From: Gemmatimonadales bacterium
GTDB taxonomy: Bacteria > Gemmatimonadota > Gemmatimonadetes > Gemmatimonadales > GWC2-71-9
Assembly: GCA_013812695.1 (NCBI GenBank)
Contig: JACCSZ010000346.1
Coordinates: forward strand, 1-7,579
Direction: 5' to 3'
DNA: 7,579 nt
The notes under the pieces were generated by a model that saw only the letters and a list, made by a program, of their open reading frames with translations, had not been told where the DNA came from and searched no databases. Position numbers and translations under genes: made by a program. Shown here piece by piece: positions 1 to 5,861 of the stretch; position 1 is the first letter of the stretch; every line of letters begins with the position of its first letter.

Positions 1-104
1 CTGCTGCTCCAGGCGGTCCCGGGGCTCGACCAGGTCAACGGCTCGATCATCGCGCTTGCGCTGCCGGCCCACCTCGGGATCGCGGTAGGGGTGAGCCGCG
101 CCGT

Positions 105-803
105 TCAGGCGCCGCGCACTCTCGCCAGCCCGTCGCGGGCCTCGGTGTAATCGGGATAGACCGTCAATGCACGCCGATACGCCTCGGCCGCCTTTGCCGG
201 GTTGCCGCGCGTCTCGAACATCAGCCCACGGCTGTACTGCGTCAGCGCCTCCGTCGGCACGGCCCGGGAGCGGGCGGCCTCCCCCGCGGGCATCGGCGGC
301 AACCCCACCGCGGCCACGATGCGCTCGCTGAGGAGTTGCAAAATCGCGCCAAGCTGCGCGCGGTCCTGCAGCTTCGCATCATCGTTCGAGACCACCTTCA
401 CGATTTCGCCGGAACGTGCGTCCACGACGCGTGCGTTGATCCGAAACTTGCCGTAAAAGTCCGCGAAGCTGCCGGTGACGACATAGCGGGCGTCCGCGGC
501 TTTGGCCACCTGGGTCGCCGACGCCGCGTCGATGCGCTGGTCCACGCCGACCTGTTGGCGAGTCATGGCGTCTCGCACGGCGCCAATGTCGATGATCCGC
601 GCGCCTGGATGCGTGGAAAGCGTGGCCGCCAGCAAGGCCGGCAGGCCGAACTCCAGCGCCTCGAAGGTCTCCTTGTCCTGGCCGTAGGAACCGCCGTTCT
701 CGAACGCAAGCACCGCGATCGCGGGGCGCCCATCTTGCGCGTGCAGCGGCAGCGCAACGGCGGCCACCGCCAGGGCTCCGGCCCACCGATTCGTCAGTCC
801 CAT
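105..803 (-). CDS. Exported FlgO/CsgG/TolB-like protein with C-terminal TPR
   Basis: Predicted secreted or periplasmic protein of 232 residues; substrate and partner are unknown. Seen: an N-terminal signal peptide with a hydrophobic stretch at about residues 8-20 and a likely cleavage after LHA (residue 22). A domain at about 28-165 follows, containing IAVLAFENGG, RYVVTGSF, RINARVVDARSGEIV. This pattern is typical of the FlgO/CsgG/TolB N-terminal-like families that bind envelope or outer-membrane partners. A single TPR unit lies at about 184-230 (ALTQYSRGLMFETRGNPAKA onward). There is no lipobox cysteine, so it is probably not a lipoprotein. Start choice: ATG at 803 has AGGAG (809-813) 5 nt upstream. 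An in-frame GTG at 818 would overlap the hydrolase stop and place this Shine-Dalgarno inside the gene, so it is less likely. It is last in the crp-hydrolase operon, 11 nt after the hydrolase stop. Domain assignment is by pattern only; a generic tetratricopeptide protein is the alternative. Confidence 0.8.
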   Translation of the reverse strand: MGLTNRWAGALAVAAVALPLHAQDGRPAIAVLAFENGGSYGQDKETFEALEFGLPALLAATLSTHPGARIIDIGAVRDAMTRQQVGVDQRIDAASATQVAKAADARYVVTGSFADFYGKFRINARVVDARSGEIVKVVSNDDAKLQDRAQLGAILQLLSERIVAAVGLPPMPAGEAARSRAVPTEALTQYSRGLMFETRGNPAKAAEAYRRALTVYPDYTEARDGLARVRGA

Positions 804-808
804 TGCGG

Positions 809-813
809 CTCCT
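809..813 (-). promoter_or_regulatory. Ribosome binding site deciding the start of the exported TPR protein
   Basis: Reads AGGAG on the minus strand, 5 nt before ATG at 803. It lies just after the hydrolase stop codon TGA (815-817). It favours the ATG over the in-frame GTG at 818 and suggests translational coupling with the upstream gene. Confidence 0.7.
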
Positions 814-814
814 T

Positions 815-1681
815 TCACAGCAGAAATCCGGTGCCTTCCGCCGCCGCCTCGACGATCAGCTTCGGCGCCACCCGGCGCGCGTGCTCGCGCGCATCCGCGA
901 GCAGCTCGTCCACGGTGGCATCATCGTGCTCCGGCTCATGGTGAAACAGGATGAGCCGCGCGCAGGCCGCCTCCGCCGCCAACTCCACCGCCTGGCGTGG
1001 AGTGGAGTGACCCCAACCCGCCCGTACCTTGATGAACCGATCCGGGTACATCGCGTCGTGAATCAGGGTGTCGGTGCCGGCCAGAAACTCCACCAGACGG
1101 TCGCGCCAGTCGTCCGATACAGGATACGTGCCACCAGGGCCCAGCTCGTTGTCGGTCAGATAGGCGATCTCCCGCCCTCCGGTAGTCGGGCCCAGCCGGT
1201 AGCCCAAGGTCGTCCCGGGATGCCGGAGCCGGAACGCGCGGACGCGAAAGTCGGTCAGCGAAATCTCGCCCTCTCCGATGTCGTGGACCTCCAGCGTCGC
1301 GGCAAGCGCCTCGAGCGGCACCGGAAACACCATCGGATCCATCTGGCGACGGAGGATCTCCTGCAACGGCACCCCTTCCTGGGCCGCACCGTACACGCAA
1401 AACCGGTTGCCCACCGCGCTCAGGGGCTTGAAAAACGGCAACCCCTGAATGTGATCCCAGTGGGTATGTGAGAGCAGGATGTCGGCCGACAGCGTGCGTC
1501 CGCGCGCCGGCATGAGCGAGTGGCCCAGCGGGCGAAGGCCGCTGCCCGCGTCGAGCACCGTGAGCTGGCCATTGGGGCCGGTGATGCTGATGCAGGCGGT
1601 GTTTCCGCCATATCGCATCGTGTGCGGGCCCGGGGTGGGAATGGACCCTCGAGTGCCCCAGAAGGTCAGCCGGTGCGGCAC
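815..1681 (-). CDS. MBL-fold metal-dependent hydrolase (PhnP/cyclic-nucleotide phosphodiesterase-like)
   Basis: Metallo-beta-lactamase-fold hydrolase, probably cytoplasmic and binding two metal ions. Seen, numbered from the GTG at 1681: a start-proximal WGTRGSIPTPG at 8-18, RYGGNT at 23-28, and LDAGSG at 43-48. The metal-binding motif SHTHWDH follows (H72, H74, D76, H77). Further downstream come RLRHPGTTLGY, YLTDNELG (bridging Asp) and LFHHEPEHDD (C-terminal His). This matches the Lactamase_B_2 group that holds PhnP, tRNase Z relatives and some cyclic-nucleotide phosphodiesterases; the substrate cannot be read from the sequence. Start: the longest frame begins at TTG 1720 (301 residues), with only a GGAG one nucleotide away. 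GTG 1681 (288 residues) places the conserved motif at the usual distance from the N-terminus and leaves room for a promoter at 1703-1718. Neither start has a good Shine-Dalgarno. It sits between the Crp-family gene and the exported TPR protein. Confidence 0.88.
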   Translation of the reverse strand: MPHRLTFWGTRGSIPTPGPHTMRYGGNTACISITGPNGQLTVLDAGSGLRPLGHSLMPARGRTLSADILLSHTHWDHIQGLPFFKPLSAVGNRFCVYGAAQEGVPLQEILRRQMDPMVFPVPLEALAATLEVHDIGEGEISLTDFRVRAFRLRHPGTTLGYRLGPTTGGREIAYLTDNELGPGGTYPVSDDWRDRLVEFLAGTDTLIHDAMYPDRFIKVRAGWGHSTPRQAVELAAEAACARLILFHHEPEHDDATVDELLADAREHARRVAPKLIVEAAAEGTGFLL

Positions 1682-1702
1682 ATGGACCGGCCGATGGAAG
1701 GT

Positions 1703-1718
1703 GGAGTACGCATACTCC
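1703..1718. repeat. 16-bp near-perfect palindrome, possible -10 region or operator
   Basis: Plus strand reads GGAGTACGCATACTCC; seven of eight base-pair positions are self-complementary. On the minus strand it contains AGTATGCGTACTCC, almost identical to the -10 region of the crp promoter (AGTATGGTACTCC). It could be a promoter element for the hydrolase gene, which would place transcription start near 1702 and favour the GTG 1681 start, or an operator. No good -35 is seen 17 nt upstream. Chance is not excluded. Confidence 0.35.
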
Positions 1719-1769
1719 AAGCTCCGCCCCGCCGAGGCATTCGGTCCGCGTTCTCGGTCACAGTGGGCC

Positions 1770-1785
1770 CGTGACTGCGTTCACG
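1770..1785. promoter_or_regulatory. CRP-type binding site (GTGA-N6-TCAC)
   Basis: CGTGA-CTGCGT-TCACG, a perfect 5+5 inverted repeat with the 6-nt spacing of CRP sites. It overlaps the stop codon of the Crp-family gene (1781-1783) and lies upstream of the hydrolase gene. The encoded regulator has the RETVSR recognition helix, which in E. coli CRP reads exactly GTGA half-sites. From a transcription start near 1702-1705 the site would be centred about 73-75 bp upstream, close to a class I activator position. Binding is inferred. Confidence 0.5.
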
Positions 1786-2458
1786 TCCGACGGGCAGCCA
1801 GCATCAGAGAGCGGCGGTCGCGGAGCGTGATTTCCTTCCTGGTGACCTGGATGATGCCGCGCTCCACCAGGTTGCGCATGGTCCGCGATACCGTCTCGCG
1901 GCTGGAGCCGATCATCTGGGCGATGGTGTGGTGGGTCAGCTTGCGTGTGATGCGGTCCCCGCTCTCGTCCTCGGCCATGCGGAGCAGGAGGTGCGCCACA
2001 CGGCCGTTGACGTCGAGCAGGACGAGGCTCCCGATCTTTTCATCTGCGCGGCGGAGGCGCCTCGAGATCTCTCGGAGCAGGGCGATGGCCACCTCGGGCG
2101 AGCTCCGGAGCCGGGCGTAAAAATCCTCGCGGCGAAGTACCAGCAGGCCGGAGTCCTCCATGGCGATCACGTGAGCCGAACGCGGCTCGTCGTCGATCAC
2201 GGCCATTTCGCCGAAAAAGCTGCCCTCGCCCAGCACCGACAGAATTACCTCCCGCCCGTCTTCCGCGATGATCACCACCTTGACCTGCCCCGCCGCCACC
2301 AGGTACAGGGCGTCCCCCGGATCATCCTCGAACACGATGACGCTGCCTTTGGGATAGCTGCGCTCGCGGGTGAGCTCGGCGAAGGCCACCAGATCGGCCT
2401 CGCCGAGAGCCGAAAAGAGCGGAACTTTGCGCAGGACTTCGATCGGGGACAGGGGCAC
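1781..2458 (-). CDS. Crp/Fnr-family transcriptional regulator
   Basis: Cytoplasmic DNA-binding regulator of 225 residues, close to the usual Crp length. Seen: a cyclic-nucleotide-binding beta-roll at about 15-115, with the phosphate-binding cassette FGEMAVIDDEPRSAH (E84, R93, S94). A long C-helix covers about 118-145. The winged helix-turn-helix spans about 150-218, with recognition helix SSRETVSR (R187, E188, R192), matching the residues by which E. coli CRP reads GTGA. There is no cysteine set of the FNR iron-sulfur type. The position equivalent to E. coli Thr127-Ser128 reads Ala138-Asp139, so the ligand may not be cAMP. The start is GTG at 2458, with GAGAGG (2464-2469) 5 nt upstream. It is first in an operon with the hydrolase and the exported TPR protein, expressed from the promoter at 2493-2521. 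A CRP-type palindrome overlaps its 3' end. Confidence 0.95.
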   Translation of the reverse strand: MPLSPIEVLRKVPLFSALGEADLVAFAELTRERSYPKGSVIVFEDDPGDALYLVAAGQVKVVIIAEDGREVILSVLGEGSFFGEMAVIDDEPRSAHVIAMEDSGLLVLRREDFYARLRSSPEVAIALLREISRRLRRADEKIGSLVLLDVNGRVAHLLLRMAEDESGDRITRKLTHHTIAQMIGSSRETVSRTMRNLVERGIIQVTRKEITLRDRRSLMLAARRT

Positions 2459-2492
2459 GCGGGCCTCTCAAGTAACGGAAGTGGTTGGGAGT

Positions 2493-2521
2493 ACCATACT
2501 TGCAGGCGGTGGGAGTGTCAA
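2493..2521 (-). promoter_or_regulatory. Sigma70-type promoter of the crp-hydrolase operon
   Basis: On the minus strand TTGACA (2516-2521, perfect -35) is followed by a 17-nt spacer and TATGGT (2493-2498, 4 of 6 to the -10 consensus). Transcription would start near 2486, giving a leader of about 28 nt that includes the GAGAGG ribosome binding site before GTG 2458. The match and position make this the best promoter in the window. Confidence 0.75.
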
Positions 2522-2705
2522 TTAGACGGGAAGGTAAACAGGGGGAGGTGATCTCCTTCAACGGTTGCCGAGACCCGTGCGCGCAGGGTCAATTCGCTCA
2601 CCATGACAGCAGCGCTCTCCCCCATCTCTCGAGTCCGCCTGCCTTCCATTAACCCCTCGCCCCGGCTAACTTTGTCGGCTGGCAACTTACCTCAGGAGTC
2701 GCACA
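2522..2705 (+). other. Divergent intergenic region and rpmE leader
   Basis: Non-coding space between the crp promoter and rpmE. It holds a GGAGGTGATC sequence (2544-2553) that is a perfect extended Shine-Dalgarno with no start codon at a useful distance. It also has an inverted repeat at 2572-2590 and the rpmE Shine-Dalgarno AGGAG (2694-2698, 7 nt before GTG 2706). A promoter for rpmE must be here, but I see only weak candidates, such as TTCCAT-N17-TAACTT at 2644-2672. An autoregulatory bL31 leader RNA is possible, since such leaders are known in several phyla; no known structure was recognised. Confidence 0.4.
2572..2590. repeat. Inverted repeat in the rpmE leader
   Basis: GACCC (2572-2576) pairs with GGGTC (2586-2590) around a 9-nt spacer that itself contains the palindrome TGCGCGCA. 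As RNA this gives a stem of about 7 bp with one bulged G and a CGCG loop. No T-tract follows, so it is not a typical terminator. It may be an element of the rpmE leader or chance in GC-rich DNA. Confidence 0.3.
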
Positions 2706-2927
2706 GTGAAGCCCCATCTGCACCCGAGTTACCGGAAGCTCACTGCGGTCTGCGCGTGCGGGAACTCGTTCGAGACACGCTCGACCGCCGCCTCGATTCA
2801 TGTCGAAGTCTGCGCCCAGTGCCACCCGTACTTCACCGGCAAGCAGCGCCTGGTTGACACTGCCGGCCGTGTGGACCGGTTCCGCCGGAGGTACCAGACG
2901 GAGCCGGCTGCCGCCGCCAAGTCGTAA
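2706..2927 (+). CDS. rpmE: 50S ribosomal protein bL31, zinc-binding type
   Basis: Structural protein of the large ribosomal subunit that bridges the central protuberance to the 30S head. It has 73 residues, usual for type A bL31. Seen: the N-terminal MKPHLHPSYRKL, followed by the zinc ligands C16-x-C18 and C36-x2-C39 (VCACGNSFETRS and VCAQCHPYFTGKQ), then a basic FRRRY segment. This is the zinc-containing (C+) form, not the cysteine-free paralogue made under zinc starvation. The start is GTG at 2706, with AGGAG 7 nt upstream. It is first in the rightward operon; its TAA lies 3 nt before the prfA start. Confidence 0.97.
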   Translation: MKPHLHPSYRKLTAVCACGNSFETRSTAASIHVEVCAQCHPYFTGKQRLVDTAGRVDRFRRRYQTEPAAAAKS

Positions 2928-2930
2928 CCT

Positions 2931-3989
2931 GTGGAGGCCCGACTCCGCCAGGCATTGCAACGGGCGGAGGAGGCCGAACGGCTCCTCATCGATCCTGCCG
3001 TCGCCCGGAACCCGGCGAAGCTGCAGTCCCTCGGCCGGGAGCATGCACGCCTCGCGCCGATTGTGCGGCTGGCCGAACGGCTCGCGCGGCTCGAAAACGA
3101 CTTGGCACAAGCTCGGGAGCTCGCCGACGAGGCGGATCCCGAGCTTGTCGCGTTGGTGCGGGCGGATCTCTCCAGGCTCCCTCCCGAGATCGCCGCGCTC
3201 TCCGAGGAGCTGCACGCGCTCCTGATCCCTCGCGACCCGCACGACGATCGTGACGCCATCATCGAGATCCGGGCCGGCACGGGCGGGGACGAGGCGGCGC
3301 TCTTCGCCGCGGATCTGTATCGCATGTACCAGCGGTACTCCGAGCGCCACGGTCTCCGCTGGGAGCCCATGTCGCTGAGCGATGGCACGCTCGGCGGCAT
3401 CAAGGAAGCCATAGTCGCGGTGCGGGGGCCCGAGGCGTTCGGCCTGCTCCGACGCGAGTCCGGGGTGCACCGGGTCCAGCGGGTGCCGGCGACGGAGACC
3501 CAAGGCCGCATCCACACGTCGGCCGCCACGGTCGCCGTACTGCCCGAAGCGGAGGAGGTCGACGTTAAGATCGAGCCCGCCGACCTCAAGATCGACGTCT
3601 TTCGCTCCTCCGGTCCCGGCGGCCAAAGCGTCAATACCACGGACAGCGCCGTCCGCATTACCCATCTGCCGACCGGCATGGTCGTGAGCCAGCAGGACCA
3701 GAAATCGCAACTTCAGAACAAGCTGAAGGCCATGGAGGTGCTGCGGGCGCGCCTGCTCGACCGCATGCTGGCGGAGCAGGAGGGCGCGCGCGCGCGGGAC
3801 CGCCGAGCGATGGTCGGTACCGGCGATCGCTCGGCCAAGATCCGCACCTACAACTTTCCCCAGAGCCGCGTCACGGACCACCGGATCAACCGGTCCGTCC
3901 ACAACCTCGCGGACGTCGTCGACGGCGATCTCGACGAGCTGGTGGAAGCGCTCCGCATGGCGAGCCGGCAGGAGCAGGATGCGGTCTGA
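2931..3989 (+). CDS. prfA: Peptide chain release factor 1
   Basis: Class I release factor that recognises UAA and UAG in the ribosomal A site and triggers peptide release. It has 352 residues, slightly under the E. coli 360. Seen: a coiled-coil N-terminal domain (about 1-100), the stop-codon-reading PAT tripeptide at 186-188 within RVPATETQGR, and the catalytic GGQ at 230-232 in SSGPGGQSVNTTDSAVRI. The RF1 ending GDRSAKIRTYNFPQSRVTDHRI follows. PAT rather than SPF distinguishes it from RF2, and no programmed frameshift is present, as expected for RF1. The start is GTG at 2931, three bases after the rpmE stop, with no clear Shine-Dalgarno, so translation probably depends on coupling to rpmE. 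Its last 11 nt overlap prmC, whose product modifies Q232. Confidence 0.98.
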   Translation: MEARLRQALQRAEEAERLLIDPAVARNPAKLQSLGREHARLAPIVRLAERLARLENDLAQARELADEADPELVALVRADLSRLPPEIAALSEELHALLIPRDPHDDRDAIIEIRAGTGGDEAALFAADLYRMYQRYSERHGLRWEPMSLSDGTLGGIKEAIVAVRGPEAFGLLRRESGVHRVQRVPATETQGRIHTSAATVAVLPEAEEVDVKIEPADLKIDVFRSSGPGGQSVNTTDSAVRITHLPTGMVVSQQDQKSQLQNKLKAMEVLRARLLDRMLAEQEGARARDRRAMVGTGDRSAKIRTYNFPQSRVTDHRINRSVHNLADVVDGDLDELVEALRMASRQEQDAV

Positions 3990-4839
3990 CCGCTCGGTCA
4001 CTCGACGGCAGCTGGTGGCCGAGGGAGCGGCCGCGCTGGCGGCGGCGGGCGTTGGTGCCCCTGGCCGCGAGGCGCTCTGGCTGTGGTCGGATCTTTTGGG
4101 CGAGGCGCCGGTCGCGGCCGCGCTCGACCATGGGCCAGGCTCCGTCGAGCCCGAGCATGTCATCTCCTATGCCGCGGCCATCGCACGCCGCGCCGCGGGC
4201 GAGCCGTTCGCGCACGTCAGCGGCTGGGCGGGATTCCGCCACCTGACGCTGCGATCCGATCGGCGGGCGCTGATCCCGCGTCCGGAGACGGAGGGTCTGG
4301 TCGACCTGGTCCTCGCGCGCGCGCCGACGGGGAGGGTGGCTGACGTCGGCACGGGCAGCGGATGCATCGCGCTCAGTCTGGCCACCGAAGGCCGGTACGA
4401 CCAGGTGCTGGCGATCGACCACTCGGCGGAGGCACTGCAACTGGCGGATGAAAACCGCCGTCGCACAGGCGGGCGGGTCGAGCTGCTGCGCGGCGATCTC
4501 TGCGAGGCACTTCGCCCGGGGTCCCTCGACGCGCTGGTGTCGAATCCCCCCTATCTTACGGCGGGTGAGTACGGCATCCTCGATGCGTCGGTCCGGGATT
4601 GGGAGCCGGAGCGCGCCCTCGTGGGCGGTCCCGACGGGCTCGAAACGATCGCTCGCTTGTGTATCTCGGCCCATGCGGTCGTGCGGCCGGGCGGATGGCT
4701 GGCGCTCGAGATCGACAGTGGAAGGGCGGCGCTCTGCGCTGAGCGGGCGGGCGCGTCGGGGTGGACCGACGTCGCCATTCATGCGGACCTATTCGGCCGC
4801 GAGCGCTACCTGCTCGCGCGCAGGAGCGATGCGCGGTGA
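3979..4839 (+). CDS. prmC: Peptide chain release factor N5-glutamine methyltransferase
   Basis: SAM-dependent methyltransferase that methylates the glutamine of the GGQ motif in release factors, raising termination efficiency. It has 286 residues, typical length. Seen: an N-terminal helical substrate-binding domain (about 1-85) ending in RRAAGEPFAHVSGWAGFR, then LIPRPETEGLVD. The SAM-binding motif I is DVGTGSGC at 122-129, and the catalytic NPPY at 189-192 binds the glutamine side chain. DWEPERALVGGPDG, characteristic of this family, follows. The start is ATG at 3979, inside the end of prfA, with AGGAG 4 nt upstream. Its TGA overlaps the start of the next gene (GTGA), so the two are translationally coupled. 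Pairing with prfA is the common bacterial arrangement. Confidence 0.97.
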   Translation: MRSDRSVTRRQLVAEGAAALAAAGVGAPGREALWLWSDLLGEAPVAAALDHGPGSVEPEHVISYAAAIARRAAGEPFAHVSGWAGFRHLTLRSDRRALIPRPETEGLVDLVLARAPTGRVADVGTGSGCIALSLATEGRYDQVLAIDHSAEALQLADENRRRTGGRVELLRGDLCEALRPGSLDALVSNPPYLTAGEYGILDASVRDWEPERALVGGPDGLETIARLCISAHAVVRPGGWLALEIDSGRAALCAERAGASGWTDVAIHADLFGRERYLLARRSDAR

Positions 4840-5189
4840 TTTGGGAAAAGGCGCAGGACCTCGGACGGCAGATCGGCCAGACGACTGAATACCAGGCGCT
4901 GCGACGGTCGGAAGCCACACTCCGCGAGGACAAGGAAACCGTGGCCAAGCTGGACCAGATCCAGACGCTCGCCCGGCAGGTCGATCAGATGGTGGCGACC
5001 GGCCAGATGCCGGACCAGGCCACGGCCGAGTCGTACGAGACCGCGGTGCGCGACCTCGAGATCAGCCCGGTGGGGCAGGCGTACGTCGTCGCGCGGGCGA
5101 ACTTCGAGAAGCTCATGACGAAGGTGAACCAGCAAATCAGCGACGGCATGGAGAAGGGCGCGACCAGCAGCATCATCACGTTGGGATGA
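4836..5189 (+). CDS. ylbF: YlbF/YmcA family protein
   Basis: Small helical cytoplasmic protein of 117 residues, matching the YlbF/YmcA (Com_YlbF) family. In Bacillus subtilis these proteins form a complex with YaaT that assists RNase Y in mRNA processing and affects competence, sporulation and biofilm formation; the role outside Firmicutes is not established. Seen: an almost entirely alpha-helical, charged sequence (IWEKAQDLGRQIGQTTEYQA near the start; AVRDLEISPVGQAYVVARAN later) without signal peptide, membrane segment or catalytic motif. The start is GTG at 4836, overlapping the prmC stop by 4 nt, with AGGAG (4822-4826) 9 nt upstream. A longer in-frame start at 4761 would lie deep in prmC and adds Arg-rich antisense-like residues, so I reject it. 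It overlaps tmk by 4 nt (ATGA). Confidence 0.82.
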   Translation: MIWEKAQDLGRQIGQTTEYQALRRSEATLREDKETVAKLDQIQTLARQVDQMVATGQMPDQATAESYETAVRDLEISPVGQAYVVARANFEKLMTKVNQQISDGMEKGATSSIITLG

Positions 5190-5827
5190 GCGCTCGCGGG
5201 CTCTTCGTCGTACTGGAAGGGCCCGAGGGCTCCGGCAAGTCGACGCTGGCGGCGCCGTTGGCCGAGCGGATGCGGGCGCGGGGCGCCGACCCCGTAGTGG
5301 TGCGCGAGCCGGGCGGCACCCGGGCCGGCGAGATCGCCCGCCGGGCGGTGCTGGATCCGGAGCACCCGGTCGGCGCGCTCGCGGAGCTGTTCTTCTATCT
5401 CGCGGCGCGCGCGGAGCTGGTTGAGAAAGTTGTTGCGCCGGCGCTGCAGCAAGGACGCGTGGTCGTGTCCGATCGGTTCACGCTTTCCACCGAGGCCTAC
5501 CAGATGGCGGGACGCGGGACCTCGGAGGATGTTGTGCTCCCGGCCAACCGGGCGGCGGCCGGCGGGTTGCGTCCCCACCTCACCTTGATCCTGGATCTCC
5601 CGCCGGAAGTTGGCCGTGCCCGCCAGCTTGCCGCGGGAAAGCAGCTCGACCGGCTCGAGGCGGAGAGCGTCGATTTTCACCGTCGGGTCATCGAGTACTA
5701 TCTGGCGGCACGGGGCGAGGGGGTGCGACATTTGGACGGGCGCCTGCCGCCGGACCGGCTCTTGCAACGCGCCTGGGAAGAGATCGTGGCGGTCGCGCCG
5801 GAGCGATTCGGGCAGGCCGGCGGTTAA
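5186..5827 (+). CDS. tmk: Thymidylate kinase (dTMP kinase)
   Basis: Phosphorylates dTMP to dTDP with ATP in the dTTP pathway. It has 213 residues, typical length. Seen: a P-loop GPEGSGKST at 12-20, the dTMP-binding REPGGT at 40-45, and DRF at 96-98 (the family's DRY/DRF motif) followed by STEAYQMAGRG. LTLILDLPPEVGRAR leads into the lid region GKQLDRLEAESVDFHRRV. The start is ATG at 5186, overlapping the preceding stop as ATGA, with no strong Shine-Dalgarno, so translation is probably coupled. All key motifs are intact. The 34-nt gap to the protease gene is the only real break in this part of the operon. Confidence 0.96.
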   Translation: MSARGLFVVLEGPEGSGKSTLAAPLAERMRARGADPVVVREPGGTRAGEIARRAVLDPEHPVGALAELFFYLAARAELVEKVVAPALQQGRVVVSDRFTLSTEAYQMAGRGTSEDVVLPANRAAAGGLRPHLTLILDLPPEVGRARQLAAGKQLDRLEAESVDFHRRVIEYYLAARGEGVRHLDGRLPPDRLLQRAWEEIVAVAPERFGQAGG

Positions 5828-5851
5828 AATACATGCGGATTCCGTGGGAGC

Positions 5852-5856
5852 GGAGG
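5852..5856 (+). promoter_or_regulatory. Ribosome binding site of the S41 protease
   Basis: GGAGG, 5 nt before ATG 5862. This is the strongest Shine-Dalgarno in the window. It decides against upstream in-frame starts such as GTG 5844 and any start inside tmk. Confidence 0.8.
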
Positions 5857-5861
5857 CGGAT

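Noticed and set aside
1..150. Open plus-strand frame entering the window, with a hydrophobic stretch, ending at TAA 148-150.
   Set aside because: It could be the end of a membrane protein, but only about 49 residues are visible, no family is recognisable, and it would overlap the exported TPR gene by 46 nt on the opposite strand. Minus-strand frames here are also open. Unresolved.
1757..1775. GTCAC/GTGAC inverted repeat with GGGCCC in the loop, after the crp stop, considered as a terminator.
   Set aside because: The stem is only 5 bp, the loop is 9 nt and no T-tract follows on the minus strand. Its GTGAC half belongs to the better CRP-type palindrome.
2544..2553. Minus-strand GATCACCTCC, identical to the 16S rRNA 3' end, considered as an rRNA remnant.
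   Set aside because: Only about ten bases match and there is no flanking rRNA similarity; more likely chance or a Shine-Dalgarno-like sequence on the plus strand.
2603..2857. Plus-strand ATG frame overlapping rpmE.
   Set aside because: It has no ribosome binding site and overlaps rpmE, which has both a Shine-Dalgarno and conserved zinc ligands.
2649..4163. Long minus-strand open frame (504 codons) opposite rpmE, prfA and the start of prmC.
   Set aside because: It mirrors clear conserved genes; composition is Arg/Gly/Ala-rich with no recognisable domain. It is a shadow of high third-position GC.
4829..4888. Short frame from ATG 4829 just after AGGAG at the prmC/ylbF junction.
   Set aside because: It gives only 19 residues, out of frame with both neighbours. 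The same AGGAG serves the ylbF GTG at 4836 with acceptable spacing.
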